Assembly: GCA_902585415.1 (NCBI GenBank)
Contig: CACIDN010000006.1
Location: forward strand, 1 to 64,000
DNA from: an uncultured Pelagibacteraceae bacterium
Lineage (GTDB): Bacteria > Pseudomonadota > Alphaproteobacteria > Pelagibacterales > Pelagibacteraceae
DNA: 64,000 nucleotides
Direction of reading: 5' to 3'
Both the position numbers and the translations under genes were made by a program. The notes beneath the pieces were generated by a model that had not been told where the DNA came from, ran no database searches, and saw only the letters and a program-made list of their open reading frames with translations. Each line of letters starts with the position of its first letter. Within the stretch, counting starts at the first letter, position 1. Positions 1 to 9,492 of the stretch are shown here, in pieces.

Positions 1-307
1 TTCTTTTAATTTCTGCAGATTTATTAAATTTATCTTTCATTTGTTGAACCATAGCGTCAGCGTCTTTCTTAGCATTCTCTATTATAACTTTTGTTTCATC
101 TGAAGCGCTATTAAGTTTTGATTGGGATTGATCTAAAAATGCTTTCGTTTCTTTTCTTAATTTTTCACTTTCATTTAGCTCATTTTTTATGTCGGCTATT
201 AATTTATTTAGGCTTTCGTTTATTTTTAATGGAACTTTTAAATAGATCAAAACTCCAAAAAATATAATAAAAGATATTGCTACCCAAAAAGTTGCATCAA
301 AGACCAT
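1..307 (-). CDS. atpF: F0F1 ATP synthase subunit b (3' part cut by window edge)
   Basis: Minus-strand reading from CAT at 305-307 gives MVFDATFWVAISFIIFFGVLIYLKV..., a typical b-subunit N-terminus; directly downstream of the b' gene. Confidence 0.85.
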   Translation of the reverse strand, partial: MVFDATFWVAISFIIFFGVLIYLKVPLKINESLNKLIADIKNELNESEKLRKETKAFLDQSQSKLNSASDETKVIIENAKKDADAMVQQMKDKFNKSAEIKR

Positions 308-879
308 TATTTGCCCTTCATAAGTTTGACTTGTTCACTAACAATTGCTGAAACATTACTTTTATTTACCTCTACTCCAATTAATTTTTGAATAATTTCA
401 GCTGCGGTATCTACTGCAATTAGGCTTATTTTTTCAGGAGATGATTTTTTTAAATCTTTTATCTCATTTTCAGCATCTTCAATTTCAGAGTTAAGTTCGC
501 TTTCTATCTTTTCTCTTTCCTTACCTAAATCTAATTGAACTTTTCCTTTTGCTAAATTAAAAGTTTTTTTCGCATTATCTTTAGCATCCAATATTATTTT
601 ATCGTATTCTTTTAGATTTTTTTCACTTTTTGTTTTTTGATTATCTGCAATCTCAATATTTTCCATAATTTGTGATTTTCTTGACTCTAAATTATTTCTT
701 ATTTTTGGTAGTATAAATTTAGATAATATAATGAATAAAATCCCAAAGGTGATGGTTAACCAAAATATTTGAGAAAACCAAAACTCTGGATTTAATTGGG
801 GCATACCCCCAGTTTCAGCACTTATAGCAATATAGTTAAAACTAAAAAGTGGATACAAGTAAATTATTATTTTTTTCAC
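307..879 (-). CDS. F0F1 ATP synthase subunit b'
   Basis: 190 aa, N-terminal TM plus long charged helix, between subunit c and subunit b. Confidence 0.85.
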   Translation of the reverse strand: MKKIIIYLYPLFSFNYIAISAETGGMPQLNPEFWFSQIFWLTITFGILFIILSKFILPKIRNNLESRKSQIMENIEIADNQKTKSEKNLKEYDKIILDAKDNAKKTFNLAKGKVQLDLGKEREKIESELNSEIEDAENEIKDLKKSSPEKISLIAVDTAAEIIQKLIGVEVNKSNVSAIVSEQVKLMKGK

Positions 880-888
880 AAACTTTAT

Positions 889-1116
889 TTAAAATGCGAA
901 TAAAATAATCAATGCAACAACAAGTCCAAAAAGCCCTGTAGCTTCAGCCAAAGCGAAACCTAATAATAAATTAGGAAACTGTTTTTGGGCTGCAGACGGA
1001 TTTCTCATTGCACCAGATAAATAGTTACCAAAAATAATTCCGATACCTACTCCAGCACCAGCCAATGCAATTGCTGCAAGACCTGCTCCTATCATTTTTG
1101 CTGCTTCTAGTTCCAT
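889..1116 (-). CDS. atpE: F0F1 ATP synthase subunit c
   Basis: 75 aa proteolipid with GAGVGIGIIFGN and ALAEATGLFGLVVALIILF. Confidence 0.97.
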   Translation of the reverse strand: MELEAAKMIGAGLAAIALAGAGVGIGIIFGNYLSGAMRNPSAAQKQFPNLLLGFALAEATGLFGLVVALIILFAF

Positions 1117-1129
1117 ATTCTCCTCCTTT

Positions 1130-1864
1130 TTAATGGTGTAAATTTAATGCATCATTTAAATAGATACATGTTAAAATTGCAAAAACATAAGCTTGAAGAA
1201 AAGCAACTAATATTTCCAAACCTGTTAATGCAACAGAAAAGCCCAATGGAAGCCAACCTCCCACTAAACCAAGACTTACTACAAAACCCCCGAAGACCTT
1301 CATCATTGTGTGACCAGCCATCATATTAGCAAATAATCTAACTGATAAACTAATTGGTCTGCTTAGGTATGAAATTATTTCTATAACAACTATCAAAGGT
1401 AATAGAATGATTGGTACACCACTAGGTACAAAAAGTTTTAAGTATCCTAAACCATGTTTTAAGAAACCAATAATAGTTACGCCTATAAAAATAAAGGCTG
1501 CTAAAACAAAAGTAACTATAATATGACTAGTTACTGTAAATGAATAAGGTATCATACCGAACATATTGCAAAATAATACAAACATGAATAAAGAAAATAT
1601 AAATGCAAAATAAGGTTTTGCCTTTGCGCCCGCTGTATCACTGATCATTTTTGATACAAAAGAATAGCTAAGTTCGGATAACAATTGAATTTTATCAGGT
1701 ATAAGTGATTTTTTTTTGGCCCCTAGATTAAAAACAATCAGAATGGCAAGAGCGCTAATAACCATAAACAAACTAGCATTTGTAAATGATATATCAACTT
1801 CACCTATTTTAATTTCAGGTCCAATTCTATAGACATTGAATTGGTACATCGGATTTGCAGCCAT
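1130..1864 (-). CDS. atpB: F0F1 ATP synthase subunit a
   Basis: SLSVRLFANMMAGHTMMKV motif; ATP synthase operon context. Confidence 0.97.
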   Translation of the reverse strand: MAANPMYQFNVYRIGPEIKIGEVDISFTNASLFMVISALAILIVFNLGAKKKSLIPDKIQLLSELSYSFVSKMISDTAGAKAKPYFAFIFSLFMFVLFCNMFGMIPYSFTVTSHIIVTFVLAAFIFIGVTIIGFLKHGLGYLKLFVPSGVPIILLPLIVVIEIISYLSRPISLSVRLFANMMAGHTMMKVFGGFVVSLGLVGGWLPLGFSVALTGLEILVAFLQAYVFAILTCIYLNDALNLHH

Positions 1865-1869
1865 AAGTC

Positions 1870-2139
1870 TTACTTTTGTATTTTTTTTGCAGACCTAATA
1901 ACATTGGTTATGCCTGCTACGACACCCACAAAAAAAAATATTATTATTAACCATGGTTTAGTATCAAACCAAGTGTCTAAAATAAACCCAATAATTGTCC
2001 CAACTAGTACAGCAGAAACAAGCTCAGTGCTCATTTTGAAAGCCTGACCTAAATTTGACTGTGCAGGTGATTCTTTTTCAGGGGCAATTTTTTTTTTTGC
2101 AATTTTAAGGCGAATTTTTAGATCTTCATCTCTTTTCAT
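1870..2139 (-). CDS. AtpI/AtpZ-type ATP synthase accessory membrane protein
   Basis: 89 aa, two TM helices with GTIIGFILDTWFDTKPWLIIIFFFVGVVAGITNV; upstream of atpB. Confidence 0.8.
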   Translation of the reverse strand: MKRDEDLKIRLKIAKKKIAPEKESPAQSNLGQAFKMSTELVSAVLVGTIIGFILDTWFDTKPWLIIIFFFVGVVAGITNVIRSAKKIQK

Positions 2140-4536
2140 TTAAGCGACCATGCTTTCGGCTTTCTCTAGGTCAACTGCAACAAGCTGACTAATACCTTTT
2201 TCAGGCATTGTAACACCATAAAGACGGTTCATTTTTGACATTGTTAAAGCGTGGTGTGTAACAATCACAAATTTTGTCTTTGTAATTTTTGTAAGTTCTT
2301 CTAGTAAATTACAAAATCTTGTAACGTTAGCATCGTCTAATGGAGCATCAACTTCGTCTAAAACACAAATTGGAGCCGGGTTTGTTAAAAAAACCGCAAA
2401 AATTAAAGAGAGGGCTGTCAATGCTTGTTCACCACCTGACAATAAAGTTATTGATTGCAATCTTTTTCCTGGAGGACTTACAAGCATCTCTAAACCTGCA
2501 TCAAGCGGATCATCAGAATCAATTAGTTCTAGTTTTGCACTGCCGCCATTAAAAAGTTTTGTGTAAACTTCATTGAATTTTCTATTAACTTTTTCAAAAG
2601 CCTCAATAAGCCTTTCTCTACCTTTCTGATTTAATTCATTAATACTTTCTTTTAATTTTGTAATTGCAGTCACTAAATCTGATCTATCTTTTTCCATTTT
2701 TTTTATTTCATCTTGATATTTTGTAGTTTCTTCATCCGCTCTTAGATTAACAGATCCCAATTTATCTCTCTCTCGCTTTTTCTTATCAAGCAACTCTTCT
2801 TGCGTCACAGCATCAGGAAACTCTTCATTTAATTCTAGGTTTGAGAATTCAAGAATATTGTTTTCATTCAAATTGAGTTCATTTTCTATTCTCTCAAGTA
2901 GATCTAATCTTCTCTTATTCAATCCATCAATTGTTGCAGCTGAACTGGCTTTTCTCTCTCTTATCTCAATAGAATTCTCTTTAACTTCATTGAGATTAAT
3001 ATTTAACATTGATAATTTATCTTCGCTATCTTTAATAATAACTTCATTTTGTTCTTTATCTAAATTTGACAATCTAAGATTTTCATTTAATTGGCCTTTT
3101 TTTTCTGCTTGATCTTTTGGTTTGGCCTCAAGTCCTTTTAACTGATCAAGTGTTTTATTTTTTCTATCCTCTAATTTATTGATTGTTATTTCCGATTTGT
3201 TTAAAAGGTTTTTCCAACTCTCTATTTCTTTATCGATATTTTGTATTCTTTCGGATCTTTTTACAGACTCTTTTTTAATATTTTGATTTTTACTATATAC
3301 TTCACAGTATTCGTCGATTGTATTCTTGAAATTTTCTAAAGCAATTACCGCATCATCATTTTTATTAGAAATAATTAAATCCTTAATTGAGGCTAATTCT
3401 GTATTTAGTTTACCCTTAAAATCTTTTAAATCCGACGAAGATTGTTTTTCAGTTTCATAATATTTAGAATCTATTTCAATTAAATCCTTTTTTTCTTCTT
3501 TTATTCTCTTCTCATTAGAGTTAGCGTCAATTATAATACTTTTTTCTCGATCTTTATCTTGATCTAAAATGTTAAGATTTTCATTAAGTTTCTCTATTTC
3601 ATCTTGTATTCTAATATTTTCTTCATCTAGGCTTTTTAATTCTAAATTTAACCTTTGTATTTTTGAGAGATTTTCAAAATTTTTTTGTTTAATAGGATCA
3701 ATTTTATTTAATTCATTTTGAATTTTATTTTTTAAATCCTCTATTTCATTATTGAATTTGTCAAATTCTTTATCAGAGTCCTCATTAATTTCTTTTTCTA
3801 GTTTAATATCTTTATCGATATCTTGAAGCTTGAGATAATATAGACCAGCCTCTATTTTTTTTATTTCATTTGATATAACTTTATATTTATTTGCCTCTTC
3901 AGCTTGTTTTTGTAAATTCGCTAATTGTTTTTCCTGTTGTCTCCTTAACTCATCAGCTCTTTTGAGATTATTTTCAGCAGCGTTCAATCTAATTTCAGCT
4001 TCATGCCTTCTTGCGTGTAGTCCAGCTATGCCTGCGGCCTCCTCCAAAATAGCTCTCCTATCACTTGGTTTTGCGGTTACTAATGAGCCTATTCTTCCTT
4101 GACTTATCAGTGATGGTGAATGAGCACCAGTTGACAAGTCAGCAAAAAACATCTGTGCATCCTTTGCCCTTACTTCTTTGCCATTTATCGAAAATTTTGA
4201 TCCTTTGTCTTTTTCTATTTTTCTTTTTATTTCTATACTAGTAGTATTTTTATATTGATGTGGACCTTCATTATTATTGTTGAACAAATTTAAAGTTACT
4301 TCTGCAATATTTTTTGATGGTTTGTTTGAAGTGCCAGAGAATATAACATCCTCCATTCCAGATCCTCTCATGCTCTTCGCAGAAGTTTCGCCCATACACC
4401 ATCTTAATGACTCTACAATATTTGATTTTCCACAACCATTAGGTCCAACAATACCCGTAAGTCCATTTTCTATTAATAGATCGGTTTTATCCGCAAATGA
4501 TTTGAATCCGTTTAATTGAATTTTTTTAAATTCCAT
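2140..4536 (-). CDS. smc: SMC-family chromosome segregation ATPase (short, 798 aa)
   Basis: Walker A GPNGCGKSN, signature LLSGGEQAL, Walker B ICVLDEVDAPLDDAN, coiled-coil middle. Confidence 0.9.
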   Translation of the reverse strand: MEFKKIQLNGFKSFADKTDLLIENGLTGIVGPNGCGKSNIVESLRWCMGETSAKSMRGSGMEDVIFSGTSNKPSKNIAEVTLNLFNNNNEGPHQYKNTTSIEIKRKIEKDKGSKFSINGKEVRAKDAQMFFADLSTGAHSPSLISQGRIGSLVTAKPSDRRAILEEAAGIAGLHARRHEAEIRLNAAENNLKRADELRRQQEKQLANLQKQAEEANKYKVISNEIKKIEAGLYYLKLQDIDKDIKLEKEINEDSDKEFDKFNNEIEDLKNKIQNELNKIDPIKQKNFENLSKIQRLNLELKSLDEENIRIQDEIEKLNENLNILDQDKDREKSIIIDANSNEKRIKEEKKDLIEIDSKYYETEKQSSSDLKDFKGKLNTELASIKDLIISNKNDDAVIALENFKNTIDEYCEVYSKNQNIKKESVKRSERIQNIDKEIESWKNLLNKSEITINKLEDRKNKTLDQLKGLEAKPKDQAEKKGQLNENLRLSNLDKEQNEVIIKDSEDKLSMLNINLNEVKENSIEIRERKASSAATIDGLNKRRLDLLERIENELNLNENNILEFSNLELNEEFPDAVTQEELLDKKKRERDKLGSVNLRADEETTKYQDEIKKMEKDRSDLVTAITKLKESINELNQKGRERLIEAFEKVNRKFNEVYTKLFNGGSAKLELIDSDDPLDAGLEMLVSPPGKRLQSITLLSGGEQALTALSLIFAVFLTNPAPICVLDEVDAPLDDANVTRFCNLLEELTKITKTKFVIVTHHALTMSKMNRLYGVTMPEKGISQLVAVDLEKAESMVA

Positions 4537-4542
4537 TAAAAA

Positions 4543-5124
4543 CTATAATAGTTTTTCTATAGCTTTTTTCAAATTTTTGTATGTAAGTGATTTTTCGAAC
4601 TTTTTCCCATTTATTAATAGAGTAGGGGTTGAGTTTATATTAAAACTTTTTACCCCTTCGATTCGGTCGTTAAGTATATGATCCTCTAACGACTTATTCT
4701 CCAAGCATTTTTGCTCATCAATTTTAAAGTTTCCAGATTTAATAACTTTGATTAGATTATTATTATATTCTTCAGCTGTCGAACCTTTTGCCCATTCGTT
4801 CTGGTTATCATATAAAAAGTGAAGTAATTCAGAATTTCCATCGTTCTCACAATGTGCGAACTTTGAAGCATTTAAAGCGGCAATATTTAATGGAAAACTT
4901 TTATATTCAATTGATATAATTCCCTCATCAATAAAATTTTTCTTTAATTCTGGATAAACATTCTTATGAAAGTTAGCACAATAAGAACATGTTAAAGATT
5001 CATAAACTACAAGTTTTATTTTTGCATTACTATTTCCATCAATTATTGGCTTAATTGTTTCAGCGTAAGACGGATTAGACAATGCAATAAACACAAATAA
5101 TAATATAGTTTTTATTTTTTTCAT
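4543..5124 (-). CDS. DsbA-like thioredoxin-fold protein with signal peptide
   Basis: N-terminal signal peptide and CSYC active-site motif; thioredoxin-like C-terminal part (NINSTPTLLINGKKF). Confidence 0.85.
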   Translation of the reverse strand: MKKIKTILLFVFIALSNPSYAETIKPIIDGNSNAKIKLVVYESLTCSYCANFHKNVYPELKKNFIDEGIISIEYKSFPLNIAALNASKFAHCENDGNSELLHFLYDNQNEWAKGSTAEEYNNNLIKVIKSGNFKIDEQKCLENKSLEDHILNDRIEGVKSFNINSTPTLLINGKKFEKSLTYKNLKKAIEKLL

Positions 5125-5601
5125 TTATTTTTTATATGAATTAATTAATCCTTTAAGAGCATTTTTAATATTTACGTTTTTAATGCCGTTCAAACTTTTT
5201 GAGAAATCTCTATTTGACGCACTTTTACTTTTTTCTAAATTGATTTTCTCACTTTTTTCAAAAGTCATTATCTTTATTTTATCGACCGCTACATAACCAA
5301 AAATTGAATTTAATTTATTCATAATTTGTTTTTTAGAATACTCCACATCCACTTCACTACCTCTATTTACCACAATTTCTAGTGTCGATCCTCTTACTTT
5401 GTTTGAACTCTTAAATTTTTTTGGATAACAAATATCAAATAATTCTTTACCTACTATATATTTCCAATTATTTAATATTTCAGGCAACATACTACCTTTT
5501 TTATTTATTATTTTTTTTACCTTTGTGGGCAAAGTGTCTTTAAAAGATCTTAGTCCTTGAATGCCCCCTAATCTCTGCTTAGTATATTTTTTAAATTGCA
5601 T
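5125..5601 (-). CDS. DUF721 (DciA-like) protein
   Basis: ILNNWKYIVGKELFDICYPKKF...STLEIVVNRGSEVDVEYSKKQIMNKLN resembles the DUF721 core. Confidence 0.7.
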   Translation of the reverse strand: MQFKKYTKQRLGGIQGLRSFKDTLPTKVKKIINKKGSMLPEILNNWKYIVGKELFDICYPKKFKSSNKVRGSTLEIVVNRGSEVDVEYSKKQIMNKLNSIFGYVAVDKIKIMTFEKSEKINLEKSKSASNRDFSKSLNGIKNVNIKNALKGLINSYKK

Positions 5602-6582
5602 ATGAGAGATCCATTATTAACAAAAAATATTCTGAAATGGTATGATTTTAATAAAAGATCATTACCATGGCGAAAAAATGTTTCCAAAGAAAAAAGACAG
5701 TATAATACGTTGATTAGTGAATTTATGTTGCAACAAACTCAAGTAGCAACCGTAATTCCATATTTTAACAAATTTGTTAAAGAAATTCCAAATATAAAAA
5801 AACTTGCAAGTGTTGATAACAAAAAACTAATTAAACTTTGGGAAGGTCTTGGATACTATTCAAGAGCAAGAAACCTAAAGAAAGCAGCACAGTATGTAAT
5901 TAAAAATTTTAATGGAGTAATACCTGATAATTTTGACGAATTAAAATCACTACCTGGCGTTGGAGATTATACTGCTAATGCAATTTTAGCGATTGCATTC
6001 AACAAGCCATATATTCCACTAGATGGAAATGTAGAAAGGATTATAAAAAGATACCTTTATTTAAAAAAAGAAAACGAAATTCAGAAAGAGAATTTAATTG
6101 AAAAAAAATCTATCTTAGGATTTTCAAACCGTGCAAGTGATTATGCTCAGGCACTTATGGAATTTGGTGCTTTAGTTTGTAAACCTACTAATCCAATGTG
6201 CTGCCAATGTCCTATAACTAAAAAATGTAAATCCTATAAAAAGAAAGACTTTAATTTAACAAAAAATTCAAAAAAGCATAAAGACAAATATTTTTTACTC
6301 AAGGTTTATAAAAAGGATCAAAAATATTTATTAATAAAAAATACTAAATTTAATTTTTTAAAAAATTTAAGAATTTTCCCCATGGAAGAACTGCATAAGC
6401 CTAAAAAATTTAATAAAAGTCTTAATATTAAAATGTCTAATATGAATATGAATATAAAAATACTACATTTAAAAAATATCAATAAATATTCATCATCGTA
6501 TTGGATCGATCAAAGAAAACTAAATAATTACATGTTGCCAACATTCACTAAAAAAGTAGTTAAATATCTAGAGAAAAATTAA
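5602..6582 (+). CDS. mutY: A/G-specific adenine glycosylase
   Basis: LPWRKN, EFMLQQTQVATVIPYF, HhH LPGVGDYTANAILAIAF, 4Fe-4S cysteines C..C..CP..KKC. Start taken as ATG 5602. Confidence 0.93.
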   Translation: MRDPLLTKNILKWYDFNKRSLPWRKNVSKEKRQYNTLISEFMLQQTQVATVIPYFNKFVKEIPNIKKLASVDNKKLIKLWEGLGYYSRARNLKKAAQYVIKNFNGVIPDNFDELKSLPGVGDYTANAILAIAFNKPYIPLDGNVERIIKRYLYLKKENEIQKENLIEKKSILGFSNRASDYAQALMEFGALVCKPTNPMCCQCPITKKCKSYKKKDFNLTKNSKKHKDKYFLLKVYKKDQKYLLIKNTKFNFLKNLRIFPMEELHKPKKFNKSLNIKMSNMNMNIKILHLKNINKYSSSYWIDQRKLNNYMLPTFTKKVVKYLEKN

Positions 6583-7727
6583 TGAAAAAAATTGCGATAA
6601 TTGGAGCGGGCATCTCTGGATTATTCATTGCCAATCTTTTTAAAAAAAGTTTAAATTATGAAATTACAATTTATGAAAAAAACAACACTATCAATTTAGA
6701 GGACGGCTACGGTATTCAACTTTCGGTCAATAGCGTTAAGCTTTTGAATGAAATTGGATTTAATAAATTATCTGACAAAGAAAAATTTAATCCTGAAAAA
6801 ATTGATTTTTTTTCAACCAATTCATCAAATAAAATCTGTGATCTTGATATTACGAATTTCAATACAGATGACATTAAGTATACTACACTAAAAAGATCAA
6901 CTTTAATAAATTTCTTAAAAAAAGATTTGGATGATATAATAAAAACTGGTTTTAAAATCTCAAAAATAAATGACCAAGAAAAACAAATTAAAATTTCATT
7001 TGAAAATAACGAAACTAAAGAATGTGATTACTTGATTATAGCTGATGGGGTTTTTTCAAAGAGCAAAAATCTAATTTCAAATAACAAAGTAAAACCAAAA
7101 TATAATGACACATTAGCTATTAGAGGCAAATTAACTAAATTTCCTGAAAAGGTGAACAAAAAAAATATAGCTTTGTTTTTAGGTCCAAACTTTCACCATG
7201 CTATTTACCCATTAAATTCTAATGGTGATTTAAATTTTATTGCTATTATGAAACACTCTCTTTCATTAGAGGAACAAGTCAATAATTCATTATTTAGTGA
7301 AAATTCCTTTATCAAAAGAATTTTAGAAAATTTCCCTCACGAAATTAAAGAATTTGTTAAAAGTATTAAGGAATTAAAAATATTTCCAGTGTTTGTTAGT
7401 GATGAGTTTCTCGAAATACAGAATAATAATATTAATTTGATAGGTGATGCTTTTTATGCTTTTCCACCATCATTTGCCCAAGGTGCATCGCAATCGATTG
7501 AGAGTGCTTATGAATTGTTTATGTCTTTGAATACCGACAAAGAAGTTAATTTTTTCAAAAAGAGGGTAAATAAATTAAAAATGGTTAATTTTAGATCAAA
7601 ATTTAACTTGTTTGCTTTTCATTTATCAAATCCTTTAATAATATTCTTCAGAAATATTTTCCTAAAAAGATTAGTAAAAAATAAAAAATTTCTAGAATAT
7701 TATTTAGGTAGAATTTATAAAATTTGA
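6582..7727 (+). CDS. FAD-dependent monooxygenase (UbiH/PHBH-like)
   Basis: GAGISGLFIANLF Rossmann motif and LIGDAFYAFPPSFAQGASQSIESAYEL. Confidence 0.85.
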   Translation: MKKIAIIGAGISGLFIANLFKKSLNYEITIYEKNNTINLEDGYGIQLSVNSVKLLNEIGFNKLSDKEKFNPEKIDFFSTNSSNKICDLDITNFNTDDIKYTTLKRSTLINFLKKDLDDIIKTGFKISKINDQEKQIKISFENNETKECDYLIIADGVFSKSKNLISNNKVKPKYNDTLAIRGKLTKFPEKVNKKNIALFLGPNFHHAIYPLNSNGDLNFIAIMKHSLSLEEQVNNSLFSENSFIKRILENFPHEIKEFVKSIKELKIFPVFVSDEFLEIQNNNINLIGDAFYAFPPSFAQGASQSIESAYELFMSLNTDKEVNFFKKRVNKLKMVNFRSKFNLFAFHLSNPLIIFFRNIFLKRLVKNKKFLEYYLGRIYKI

Positions 7728-8812
7728 TTACTAGATATTTGATTACTGGATATTAATCTTTGTCTTAAGTGGTCAATAGGTAAAATGGTGCCGTTAAGAT
7801 TGTAGTGCCAAAAAGTCCAACCGTTGCAGCTTTCAGCTCCTAAAATTGTGGCTGCTACTTTATGAATTGAACCCTCTGTTTGGTCATGCTTAATACTCCC
7901 ATCAGCCATTATTTTTGCGCTAATTTTCTTTTTATTATCGTATATAGTAGTTCCTGGTTTGATTATTCCTAACTCAACTAATGATCCAAAAGGTATTCTT
8001 GGTTTAGATCTTCCATTTTGAAGGGTATCTAAATAATCATCTTCTATAGGTTTTGTTTTCTTTAACCTTTGCTCAGCTGCATTAAAATAGGTTTTCTCTT
8101 TTTCAATGCCATAATAATTTCTTCCCAATTTCTTAGCAACTGTTGCCGTTGTTCCTGATCCCAAAAAAGGATCTAAAACAAAATCATTTTTATTTGTTGT
8201 TGCTAATAAAATTCTGTGAAGTAGAGCTTCAGGTTTTTGGGTAGAATGCACTTTTTTACCATTCTTTTTTAATCTTTCAGAGCCATTACAAATCGGCAAT
8301 TCCCAGTTAGATCTCATTTGAAGATCATCATTTAAACATTTTAAAGATTGGTAGTTGAAAGTGTATTTAGACTTTTCAGATTTGGATGCCCAAATTAAGG
8401 TTTCATGGGCATTAGTAAATCTCGTTCCTCTAAAATTAGGCATTGGATTTTTTTTATTCCATATGACGTCATTTAATATCCAATAGCCTAAATTTTGTAT
8501 GACTGTTCCAACTCTAAAAATATTGTGATAACTACCAATTACCCAAATAGCTCCATTTTTTTTTAAAATTCTTTTACATTCAACAAGCCATGCATATGTA
8601 AAGTCATCGTATTTTTTAAAGCTTTCAAATTGATCCCATTTATCATTTACTGCACTCACCTTAGATCTGTCTGGCCTAGTGAGTTGATTTTTTAACTGCA
8701 AATTGTAAGGTGGGTCTGCAAAAATTAGATCGAAAGTTTCTTTAGGTATTTTTTTTAGCTCTTTAAGACTGTCCCCATTAATAATTTTATTTTCTAAATT
8801 TAACTCTTTCAT
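7715..8812 (-). CDS. ccrM: CcrM-like adenine-specific DNA methyltransferase (probable GANTC)
   Basis: DPPYNLQL, DPFLGSGTTATVAKKLGRNYYGIE, C-terminal RAMA-like region ending in ESCNGWTFWHYN. Confidence 0.92.
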   Translation of the reverse strand: MKELNLENKIINGDSLKELKKIPKETFDLIFADPPYNLQLKNQLTRPDRSKVSAVNDKWDQFESFKKYDDFTYAWLVECKRILKKNGAIWVIGSYHNIFRVGTVIQNLGYWILNDVIWNKKNPMPNFRGTRFTNAHETLIWASKSEKSKYTFNYQSLKCLNDDLQMRSNWELPICNGSERLKKNGKKVHSTQKPEALLHRILLATTNKNDFVLDPFLGSGTTATVAKKLGRNYYGIEKEKTYFNAAEQRLKKTKPIEDDYLDTLQNGRSKPRIPFGSLVELGIIKPGTTIYDNKKKISAKIMADGSIKHDQTEGSIHKVAATILGAESCNGWTFWHYNLNGTILPIDHLRQRLISSNQISSNQIL

Positions 8813-8892
8813 TTTTAAAAAGATAATTAGACTCTAGGCACGACTCCACGTCAACTCATGATTGAATTATTTTGAATTAATTGTGTCTACTA

Positions 8893-9492
8893 TTATCTTA
8901 GACTCAATATATTGTGTATGGGCTTGAAAGTTCTTCTGTGATGCTTTGTGATACCAAATTTTCGAATTGCTTTAATATGAACTTTTGTTCCATATCCACA
9001 ATTTTTATTCCATTGATATTTTGAAAAATTCCTAGAAATTTTTTTCATCAAATTATCCCTAGAAACTTTAGCAACAATTGAGGCCGCTGAGATTTGAGGT
9101 AATTTTCGATCGCCCTTAATTACATATTTTAGATTATAATTTTTCATTACTGGAATTCTGTTACCATCAACTAACACCAAACTAGGTTTCTTTTTTAATT
9201 TTTTTATAGCTCTTTTCATGGCTAACAAAGAGGCATTTAGAATGTTTAGTTTCTCTATCTCTTCTTTTGATGCAGACCCGATAGACCAATATGAGTTTTT
9301 TTTTATATATTTGTTTAAAACTTCACGCTCTTTTTTTGTTAATTTTTTTGAGTCTTTCAATTTTTTAACATTGCAGTTTTTTTTTAATATCACTGCAGAT
9401 GCATAAACGGGTCCTATTAAACTGCCTCTACCCACTTCATCCACACCCGCAATGTTTTGATAATCTTTAAAGATTGATTTTAAGTTCATCAA
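8893..9492 (-). CDS. rnhB: Ribonuclease HII
   Basis: GVDEVGRGSLIGPVYASAVIL, DSKKL, VDGN, KGDRK..ISAASIVAKVSRD. Confidence 0.96.
   Translation of the reverse strand: MMNLKSIFKDYQNIAGVDEVGRGSLIGPVYASAVILKKNCNVKKLKDSKKLTKKEREVLNKYIKKNSYWSIGSASKEEIEKLNILNASLLAMKRAIKKLKKKPSLVLVDGNRIPVMKNYNLKYVIKGDRKLPQISAASIVAKVSRDNLMKKISRNFSKYQWNKNCGYGTKVHIKAIRKFGITKHHRRTFKPIHNILSLR

Noticed and set aside
8853-8860. AACTCATG shared upstream of ccrM, rplY (about 20869) and carA (about 41982) as a regulatory motif
   Set aside because: Only 8 bp, variable distance to the start codons, and three occurrences in 64 kb do not establish a motif.
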